A DNA stretch of 64,000 nucleotides from Saccharothrix luteola. Its GTDB lineage: Bacteria; Actinomycetota; Actinomycetes; Mycobacteriales; Pseudonocardiaceae. The DNA lies in NCBI RefSeq assembly GCF_020859565.1, contig NZ_JAJHUO010000028.1, positions 22,264 to 86,263 on the forward strand, given 5' to 3'. Position numbers and translations under genes: made by a program. The notes under the pieces were generated by a model. It was not told the origin of the DNA. It saw only the letters and a program-made list of their open reading frames with translations, and searched no databases. Of this stretch, positions 58,521-64,000 are shown one piece after another (the first letter of the stretch is position 1; each line of letters starts with the position of its first letter).

Positions 58521-59642
58521 TCAGGCCACCCGGAGCGGCAGGTGGTCGAGGCCGCGTTGGGTCGCCGTCGGCCTTCTCGCGGGCTCGCCCGCCGCGTCGA
58601 GCCGGCCGACCCCCGCCAAGGCGCGGAACAGGGTCAGCAGCACCTGCCTGCCCAACGGCCCGCCGAAGCACGCGTGCACACCGCGGCCGAGGCCGAGGTG
58701 CGGGTTGGGCGAGCGGGTGAAGTCCGCCTCGTCGGGAGAGGGGAACACCAGGGGGTCGCGGTTCGCCGCGGCCAGCACGACGACCACCACGTCACCCCGC
58801 CGAAGCCTCCGGCCGCGCAGGTCCACATCGGACTTGCAGTGCCTGCTCACCGCCTGCACCGGACCGGCCAGGCGGATCAGCTCGTCCACCGCCCGTCCGT
58901 CCAGTGCGGACAGTTCGGCGCCGGTCCACGACCGCCGCGAGGTCAACCAGTGCAGGGAGTTGGCGATCAGGTCGCCGGTCGTGGAGTAGCCCGCGTCGAA
59001 CACCGCGCGCAGCGAGTTGACGAGCACCCGGTCGTCTCCCGGCCGCACGGCGTCGAGCACGCCCCCGGGCGCCGCGCCCTCCCGCCAGCCCGCGATGAGC
59101 TCGTTGAGGGCACCCCGCGCGGCGAGGGCGGGTTCCAACCGGGTCGGGTCGAGACCGGAGTCCATGCCGAGCACCATCGTGCGCGACGTCTCCCGGTAGC
59201 GCCGGTGGTCGGCCGGGAACCCGATGCCGTAGAGGTCCGCGACCGCTTGCAGCGCGAGGGGTTCGGCGATGTCGTGCACGAAGTCCACCACGCCGTCCAG
59301 GTCCTGGACGAGGTCGTCGGCCAGCTGCCGCACGGACTCGCCGACCAACGCCTCCCGGGACCGCAGCAGGCCCAGGAACAGGTGGCGCACGGGCGTGGAC
59401 TCGGGCGGGTCGAGCACGTGGAGGTTGCGCACCGCCTCGGGCACCGGCCGGCCGAGCGCGGCGGGGTCCGAACCGAACGCGTCGGTGTCCTTGAGCACGC
59501 GCGTGCAGTCGTCGTGCCGGGTGAGCACCCAGGCGCCGAGCCCGTCGTGCCGGTGCACGGGGTCCTCGGCGCGCAGCCGCGCGTAGACGGTGTGCGGATC
59601 GGCGAGCATCGTGGCCGACAGCGGGTCGAAGATGCTGGACAC
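58521..59642 (-). CDS. Cytochrome P450, candidate biarylitide-type peptide cross-linking enzyme
   Basis: A compact P450 of 373 residues. The haem Cys is Cys325 in GLGRGVHACFGG. The K-helix ExxR is Glu254-Leu-Ile-Arg257. In the I-helix (VFDAGYSTTGD) the usual acidic residue before Thr is Ser220, a variation also expected in peptide-crosslinking P450s that do not need normal oxygen activation. GTG at 59642 follows GGGGGAGCCCT. It is 62 bases after an 18-bp gene encoding MFYVH, with a hairpin in between. This order (peptide, then P450) is that of minimal biarylitide clusters, where the P450 couples Tyr3 to residue 5. No ferredoxin gene is adjacent. Confidence 0.85.
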   Translation of the reverse strand: MSSIFDPLSATMLADPHTVYARLRAEDPVHRHDGLGAWVLTRHDDCTRVLKDTDAFGSDPAALGRPVPEAVRNLHVLDPPESTPVRHLFLGLLRSREALVGESVRQLADDLVQDLDGVVDFVHDIAEPLALQAVADLYGIGFPADHRRYRETSRTMVLGMDSGLDPTRLEPALAARGALNELIAGWREGAAPGGVLDAVRPGDDRVLVNSLRAVFDAGYSTTGDLIANSLHWLTSRRSWTGAELSALDGRAVDELIRLAGPVQAVSRHCKSDVDLRGRRLRRGDVVVVVLAAANRDPLVFPSPDEADFTRSPNPHLGLGRGVHACFGGPLGRQVLLTLFRALAGVGRLDAAGEPARRPTATQRGLDHLPLRVA

Positions 59643-59660
59643 AGGGCTCCCCCGGGCCGT

Positions 59661-59688
59661 GGTGGGGTGCGCCCGGGCGCACCCCACC
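59661..59688 (-). terminator. Perfect 14-bp hairpin between precursor peptide and P450 genes
   Basis: GGTGGGGTGCGCCC is followed directly by its complement, giving a 28-nt perfect palindrome 17 bases past the MFYVH stop. It probably lowers readthrough or stabilises the upstream RNA, so that more precursor than enzyme is made, a common device in RiPP operons. Confidence 0.65.
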
Positions 59689-59704
59689 GGATGGTCATCG
59701 ACTA

Positions 59705-59722
59705 CTAGTGGACGTAGAACAT
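59705..59722 (-). CDS. Pentapeptide precursor MFYVH (biarylitide-type RiPP)
   Basis: An 18-bp gene: ATG TTC TAC GTC CAC TAG. GGGAGGGAGG (59731-59740) lies 8 bases upstream, one of the best ribosome-binding sites in the window, with nothing else in that frame to serve. It begins 20 bases after the M28 peptidase stop and ends 62 bases before the P450 GTG, all on one strand. Known biarylitide precursors are pentapeptides of the M-R-Y-x-H kind made from 18-bp genes beside a P450, which joins Tyr3 and His5; MFYVH keeps Met1, Tyr3 and His5 but has Phe2 and Val4. It is too small for gene finders. The product is probably a crosslinked YVH tripeptide after trimming. Confidence 0.8.
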   Translation of the reverse strand: MFYVH

Positions 59723-59742
59723 GGCGCGCACCTCCCTCCCTG

Positions 59743-61119
59743 TCAGGGCCGCACGTCGTCGTCCCTCACGGCGAAGCGCCCCACGGCCCACGCCATCGCC
59801 CGCATCGACTCGCCCAGCGCTCCGGTGTGGACGCTCGACAGGTCGTCGCAGGGCTGGTGGTAGCACGGGTCGTACGTCATCCCCGCCGTGCCGCCGAACA
59901 CCGCGGCCTCCTCCGGGGTCTTGATGCCGCGCACCCCGCCGAACGCGCCGCCGACCGGCACGCCCACCGCGGCGAACGGCTCCTGGTCGGATCGGATGTC
60001 GTTGAGGTCCGCGGTGCGGAACGGCACGTCCCGCACCCGGTACCCCTGGGACAGCACGGCTTCCACCACACCGGACCCGGGTGGCCCCGGCGGCGAGCCG
60101 GTGCCCGGGTGGTCGCTGTCGTCGCCGTCGACGACGAAGTGCACGTAGTTGGGCGAGGCGATCAGCTCCCAGTTCAGGTACAGCGTGATCGCGGCCAGCT
60201 CCGGCGGCGCGAGGGTGCTCACGTAGTGGATCGAGCCGACGTTGAGCCACTCCTCGGCGCCCCAGAACGCGAAGCGCACCTTGTTGACCACCCGCGCCTG
60301 GTGCGGCGCGAGGCGGACCGCGGTCTCCAGCAGCGCCGCGACGCTCGTGCCGTTGTCGTTGACGCCCGGTCCGTCGACCGCGCTGTCGAGGTGGGCGCCC
60401 GCCATGACGACGCTGTCCGCCCGGCCGCCGGAGGTCTCGGCGAACACGTTCACCGTGACGTCGTCGAAGGAGTGCCCGCGCAGGTCCAGCGACGCAGTGC
60501 CGGGCGTCAACGACCGGGCCGAGCGCTCGCTGATGAACGCCACCGGCAGCGGGGCACCCGGCACGCGGCGGCGCAGCACGGCGTCGATCGCGGGCGACAC
60601 GTCGTAGAACAGCACCGCCCGCACGCCCGCGGCCCGCGCGGCCACCGCCTTGTCGACCGTCGGGCAGCCGCCGGCGGGCGCGACCGCGATCGCGGTGCCC
60701 GCCGGGTAGTGCCCGGCCTGGCAACCGTCACCGGTCGCCGCCGAGAGCGCGCCCGTGACCTGGCCGGACGGGGTGAACTGGCCCATCAGCGCACGGACCC
60801 GCGCGCCATCGGGCGCGGTGAAGACCTCGACGTCGGCCGTGAACCCCGTGTAGGGCACCGGCTGGGCCGTCACGTGGTACCCGGCGCGCCGCAGGACGCG
60901 CTCGACGTGCTCCCGCGACCGCTCGAACCCGGGGGTGCCGGCGGCCCGGTTGCCGCCGTGGCGCTTGGCGGCGGCGTCGAACTCGACCAGCGTGGCGAGC
61001 GCGGACGGCGTGCTCACCGATCCGGACAGCGCACGCGCCAACCGGTCGTCCCGGGGTTGGGCGCCGGCGGGCACGGCGGCGAGCACAATGAAGACGACCG
61101 CAAACGCGACAATGCGCAT
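59743..61119 (-). CDS. Secreted M28-family aminopeptidase with PA domain
   Basis: Exported zinc aminopeptidase of 458 residues. The signal peptide is RIVAFAVVFIVLAAVPAGAQ. A PA (protease-associated) domain lies at ~120-235. The metal set is visible: His and Asp in MAGAHLDSAVDGPGVNDNGT, Glu-Glu in FWGAEEWLNVG and the late His in CYHQPCDDLSS. ATG at 61119 follows GGGGG. Its stop is only 20 bases before the MFYVH start, so it heads a likely three-gene operon (peptidase, peptide, P450). It could trim the N-terminal Met-Phe of the crosslinked peptide outside the cell (inference). Confidence 0.85.
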   Translation of the reverse strand: MRIVAFAVVFIVLAAVPAGAQPRDDRLARALSGSVSTPSALATLVEFDAAAKRHGGNRAAGTPGFERSREHVERVLRRAGYHVTAQPVPYTGFTADVEVFTAPDGARVRALMGQFTPSGQVTGALSAATGDGCQAGHYPAGTAIAVAPAGGCPTVDKAVAARAAGVRAVLFYDVSPAIDAVLRRRVPGAPLPVAFISERSARSLTPGTASLDLRGHSFDDVTVNVFAETSGGRADSVVMAGAHLDSAVDGPGVNDNGTSVAALLETAVRLAPHQARVVNKVRFAFWGAEEWLNVGSIHYVSTLAPPELAAITLYLNWELIASPNYVHFVVDGDDSDHPGTGSPPGPPGSGVVEAVLSQGYRVRDVPFRTADLNDIRSDQEPFAAVGVPVGGAFGGVRGIKTPEEAAVFGGTAGMTYDPCYHQPCDDLSSVHTGALGESMRAMAWAVGRFAVRDDDVRP

Positions 61120-61487
61120 GTCTTGACCCCCGAAATAGTCACAGACGCGCCACGAATAGGTGCGAGCGCGACCCGGAAACACTCCGAGCGGCGACTCGAC
61201 CTAGCCGTCGCCATTCTCCCCTGTGTTCGGAGGCTAGCGCCGACCCGGTGGCCGCGCAACCGTCCGAGCTGCGGGGTTCACAAGACCGGAGTAGTTGCCG
61301 CACATTCCTGGCGATCGAGAATTCCGACCCTCACCGGCGATCTTCGACTTCACCGAGGCGGTGAATACGTCAACGAAGGCGAGAATTTCGAAGGTCAAGC
61401 ATGGCGCCATTTCGAGAGCATCAGGAACACCTCTCGACGCACTGCGGAACGTCACTGTGAGCAACTGAACCGAGGGCGACTTGCAGC
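61120..61487. other. AT-richer divergent region between peptidase and trpB genes
   Basis: About 370 bases of lower GC than the flanks. It must hold the promoter of the peptidase operon. One small open frame (61361-61468, 35 residues, VNTSTKARISKVKHGAISR then a Ser/Thr-rich end) starts at GTG with a poor ribosome-binding site and is not called. No hairpin of note was seen. Confidence 0.4.
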
Positions 61488-61523
61488 TTGCCAGGATGGC
61501 CAGGGAGTTCTAGAGTTCTAGAA
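61488..61523 (+). promoter_or_regulatory. trpBA promoter with overlapping tandem operator, leaderless
   Basis: TTGCCA (61488-61493), a 17-bp spacer and TAGAGT (61511-61516) form a near-consensus promoter. The -10 lies within a perfect tandem repeat of GTTCTAGA (61507-61514 and 61515-61522), also readable as the dyad TCTAGA-GT-TCTAGA. Transcription should start at about 61523-61524, the GTG of trpB. A protein bound here would block polymerase. Confidence 0.65.
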
Positions 61524-62723
61524 GTGTCAGTTCACGAGGTGGTCAGGGCCGGCGGGATGGGCGCACCCGACGCGGCCGGTCGGTTCGGGAGGTTCGGCGG
61601 GCGCTACCTGCCGGAGGCGCTCGTACCCGCCGCGCAGGCGGTGGAGGCGGCGTTCCGCGAGGCATGGTCGGATGCCGCGTTCACCGCGGAGTACCGGCGG
61701 CTGCTCGCGACGTACGTGGGTCGACCCACGCCGTTGACGGAGTGCTCGCGGTTGTCCGAGGTGTTGGGCGTGCGGGTCCTGCTGAAGCGCGAGGACCTCG
61801 CGCACACCGGGTCGCACAAGATCAACAACGTGCTCGGCCAGGCGTTGTTGGCCCGCCGGATGGGCAAGCGGAAGCTCATCGCGGAGACCGGGGCCGGGCA
61901 GCACGGCGTGGCCACGGCGACCGCCGCCGCGTTGCTGGGACTGGGTTGCACCGTCTACATGGGACACACCGACGTCCGGCGGCAGGCGGTGAACGTCTTC
62001 CGGATGGAGCTGCTCGGCGCGGAAGTCGTGCCGGTCACGTCGGCGAACGGCGTCGGCACGTTGAAGGAGGCGACCAACGGGGCGCTGCGCGCCTGGGTGA
62101 ACGAGACCGAGGACGCCCACTACTGCGTCGGCTCCACGATGGGCCCGCACCCGTATCCCTGGATGGTGCGGGAGTTCCAGCGCGTCATCGGCGACGAAGC
62201 ACGCGCCCAGTGCGCCGAGCTGCTGCCCACGGCTTTGCCGGACGTGGTGGTGGCGTGCGTGGGCGGCGGGTCGAACGCGGCGGGGACGTTCGCCGGGTTC
62301 GTCGACACGCCGGTCCGGTTGGTGGGCGTGGAGGCGGCGGGCGGCAGCGCGGTCGAGAAGGGGAAGCTCGGCGTGCTGCACGGCTTCATGTCGCACTTCC
62401 TGCAGGACGACGACAGCCAGGTGCTCGAAGCGGAGTCGATCTCGGCCGGGCTGGACTACCCCGGGGTCGGGCCGGAGCACGTGCACCTCGCGGAGGCCGG
62501 GCGGGCGCACTACACGAGCGTGACCGACGAGCAGGCGCTGCGGGCGTTGAAGCTGGTGACCAGGACCGAGGGGATCCTCCCGGCGCTCGAATCGGCGCAC
62601 GCCCTGGCGTGGGTGGTGGACGCCGCCGCGACCGGTGAGCTGGCGGTCGGGTCGACGGTGCTGGTCACGTTGTCCGGCCGTGGCGACAAGGACATCCAGC
62701 AGATCAGGGAGCACCTGCGATGA
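61524..62723 (+). CDS. trpB: Tryptophan synthase beta chain
   Basis: PLP enzyme of 399 residues that joins indole and serine to make tryptophan. The PLP lysine is Lys99 in HTGSHKINNVLGQAL. The N-terminus (GRFGRFGGRYLPEALVPA), the phosphate-binding GGGSN (ACVGGGSNAAGTF) and the C-terminal GRGDKDI are intact, so it should be active. GTG at 61524 was chosen because the promoter predicts a leaderless start there; an ATG at 61557 is possible. Its last 4 bases overlap trpA. No trpE, trpD or trpC is near, so this is a detached pair, perhaps a second copy. Confidence 0.93.
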   Translation: MSVHEVVRAGGMGAPDAAGRFGRFGGRYLPEALVPAAQAVEAAFREAWSDAAFTAEYRRLLATYVGRPTPLTECSRLSEVLGVRVLLKREDLAHTGSHKINNVLGQALLARRMGKRKLIAETGAGQHGVATATAAALLGLGCTVYMGHTDVRRQAVNVFRMELLGAEVVPVTSANGVGTLKEATNGALRAWVNETEDAHYCVGSTMGPHPYPWMVREFQRVIGDEARAQCAELLPTALPDVVVACVGGGSNAAGTFAGFVDTPVRLVGVEAAGGSAVEKGKLGVLHGFMSHFLQDDDSQVLEAESISAGLDYPGVGPEHVHLAEAGRAHYTSVTDEQALRALKLVTRTEGILPALESAHALAWVVDAAATGELAVGSTVLVTLSGRGDKDIQQIREHLR

Positions 62724-63505
62724 GCGTGTTGGAACGGCGTCTGCGGGACGCCCGTGAGCCCCTGCTGATCCCGTACGTGATGGCGGGCGTCGTGCCGGAT
62801 TGGCTCGACCTGGTGCGGGGCGCGGCGGAGGCGGGCGCGGACGCGATCGAGATCGGCCTGCCGTTCTCCGACCCGATGCTGGACGGGCCGACCGTGCAGC
62901 GGGCCGCCGCGCTCGCCGCGGGTCGGGGTGGACGGCCGAGACCGTTGTTGGACGAACTGGCCGGGCTCGACCTCGACGTGCCGCTGGTCGTCATGACCTA
63001 CGCGAACGTGGCGATGACGTTGGCGCCCGAACGCGGTGTGGCGGGGTTCCTCGACCACCTGGCGTCAGTCGGCGTCCAGGGCGTGATCGTGCCGGACCTG
63101 CCGTTGGAGGAGTCGGCGGAGTACCGGGCGCGTGCGGCGGAGGTCGGGGTCGCGGCGGTGCTGCTGGCCGCGCCCTCGTGCGGCGACGACCGGTGCCGTG
63201 AGATCGCGCGGGCGTCGTCCGGGTTCGTGTACTGCATGAGCTCGATGCGGATCACCGGTGAGCGCGCCGACCTCGCCACGACGGCACGGGAGACCGCACG
63301 GCGGGTGAAGGGGATGACCGCGCTGCCGGTGGTCACCGGCTTCGGCATCTCGACGGTCGAGCACGCGGTGGAGGCCTGTGCGGACGCCGACGGCGTCGTG
63401 ATCGGCTCGGTGCTGATGCGGATGCTCGTCGACGGCGCGCCGGTCGCCGGGGTCGTGGACGAGGTGGCCGCGTTCCGCCGGGCGCTATCCTCCGTCGGAG
63501 GTTGA
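62720..63505 (+). CDS. trpA: Tryptophan synthase alpha chain, divergent
   Basis: A TIM-barrel indole-glycerol-phosphate lyase of 261 residues. The catalytic acids are present: Glu44 and Asp55 in AIEIGLPFSDPMLDGPTVQ, matching E. coli Glu49 and Asp60. Loop 6 is unusual: FVYCMSSMRITGER where most enzymes have VYxVSRxGVTG; the Thr-Gly is kept. ATG at 62720 overlaps trpB (ATGA), so the subunits are co-translated. The loop change suggests a specialised or uncoupled enzyme, for example one releasing indole, but that is inference. Confidence 0.9.
   Translation: MSVLERRLRDAREPLLIPYVMAGVVPDWLDLVRGAAEAGADAIEIGLPFSDPMLDGPTVQRAAALAAGRGGRPRPLLDELAGLDLDVPLVVMTYANVAMTLAPERGVAGFLDHLASVGVQGVIVPDLPLEESAEYRARAAEVGVAAVLLAAPSCGDDRCREIARASSGFVYCMSSMRITGERADLATTARETARRVKGMTALPVVTGFGISTVEHAVEACADADGVVIGSVLMRMLVDGAPVAGVVDEVAAFRRALSSVGG
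63489..63501. promoter_or_regulatory. Small palindrome upstream of the GntR gene
   Basis: CCTCCG-T-CGGAGG lies at the end of trpA, 23 bases before the GntR start, overlapping a possible -10 (TATCCT, 63486-63491). It could be an autoregulatory site. Confidence 0.3.
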
Positions 63506-63524
63506 GAGTCGGGGGTTCCCACCA

Positions 63525-64000
63525 GTGGACGACGGGCGGCGCACGGGCCGCGACTACGGCACGCGCGTGCCCAAGTACCTGGCGATCTACCGGGTGCTGG
63601 CCGACCGGATCGCGGACGGGCGGTACCCGGCGGACGCGCCGCTGCCCGCGCAACGGGAGTTGGGCGAGGAGTTCGACGTCTCGTTGATGACGGTCCGGCA
63701 GGCCATCCAGGCGTTGGAGGCGGACGGGCTGCTGGAGACGCGGCACGGTGTCGGCACGTTCGTGCGGCGGCCCGCGTTCGCCTACGGCCTCACCGGGTTG
63801 CGGAGCCTGTCGCAGGACTTGGTCGAGCAGGGCATCGAGCTGGAGACCGAGGTGCTGGACGCGCGGCTCGTCGTGCCACCCGGTGACGTGGGCGCGCGGT
63901 TGGGCGTCGAAGAGGGTCGGGTGCTGGCGGTCGAGAGACTGCGCAGCACCCGACCCTCCCCCGGCGTGTGCGTCCCGCTGCTGCTCCAGACATACAAACA
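63525..64000 (+). CDS. GntR-family regulator, HutC subfamily (3' end outside window)
   Basis: The first 158 codons of a GntR regulator. GTG at 63525 starts VDDGRRTGRDYGTRVPKYLA. The winged helix is complete: LADRIADGRYPADAPLPAQR, SLMTVRQAIQALEADGLLET, RHGVGTFVRR. The next part (LTGLRSLSQDLVEQGIELET, then VEEGRVLAVERLRS) is the beginning of a UTRA ligand domain, which defines the HutC subgroup. It starts 19 bases after trpA and may regulate trpBA or a gene beyond the window. Confidence 0.88.
   Translation, partial: MDDGRRTGRDYGTRVPKYLAIYRVLADRIADGRYPADAPLPAQRELGEEFDVSLMTVRQAIQALEADGLLETRHGVGTFVRRPAFAYGLTGLRSLSQDLVEQGIELETEVLDARLVVPPGDVGARLGVEEGRVLAVERLRSTRPSPGVCVPLLLQTYK

Noticed and set aside
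61361..61468. 35-residue frame as a second RiPP precursor
   Set aside because: Ribosome-binding site is too close to the GTG, there is no Tyr/Trp/His core, and it is on the opposite strand to the P450 operon.
1..64000. CRISPR arrays, tRNA or rRNA genes
   Set aside because: No regularly spaced repeats, cloverleaf sequences or rRNA-like stretches were recognised on reading; a covariance-model search was not possible here.

Overview
The window reads as a chromosome segment of a high-GC filamentous actinomycete, most likely Pseudonocardiales (Saccharothrix, Lentzea or Actinosynnema relatives). The clues are very high GC with strong GC3 bias, many GTG starts, leaderless promoters, a LAL-type LuxR regulator, CGNR, PucR, DUF6292 and ANTAR proteins, and secreted plant-polymer enzymes. 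The genus is an inference. I recognised no rRNA, tRNA or CRISPR array.

Layout. 0-13 kb: LysR, TetR, aldo/keto reductase, Ohr, a Tat-exported hydrolase, a LuxR/CGNR regulator pair divergent from a tannase-family esterase, an ABC exporter and a MerR-promoter-driven DUF2268 protease. 13.1-17.6 kb: a decayed accessory patch with broken DUF4192, pentapeptide-repeat and IS5-type genes around a membrane protein carrying the GNVVQAG motif and a DUF1036 pair. 17.6-29 kb: CorA, a secreted phytase-like protein, a frameshifted glucuronoyl esterase with CBM2, a YbdK-type ligase, an RsbW-like ATPase and a pectate lyase with a ricin-type lectin. 29-34 kb: an NO-type module (Rrf2 plus group III truncated haemoglobin), then PucR, an amino-acid dehydrogenase and a GreA-like protein next to a suspicious homopolymer. 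34-46 kb: an Orn/Lys/Arg decarboxylase, a two-component system, a DJ-1/PfpI membrane protein, a sigma-70/STAS pair, GAF-ANTAR and kinase-like genes.

46.9-53.2 kb holds a candidate signalling or defence locus. A leaderless CPBP protease precedes a tight five-gene operon: two small membrane proteins, a vWA protein, a PP2C-like phosphatase and a membrane-anchored kinase. Its 3' end overlaps a convergent gene for a membrane-anchored TIR protein. The vWA/PP2C/kinase trio matches the TerY-P triad known from comparative genomics. An ABC transporter with a divergent regulator follows.

59-61 kb holds the most striking item, which is too short for normal gene calling. An 18-bp gene encodes the pentapeptide MFYVH with a strong ribosome-binding site. 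It sits between a secreted M28 peptidase and a small cytochrome P450, with a perfect 28-nt hairpin between precursor and P450. This is the architecture of minimal biarylitide-type RiPPs, in which the P450 joins residues 3 and 5 of an M-x-Y-x-H pentapeptide. The window ends with a leaderless trpBA pair and a truncated GntR regulator.
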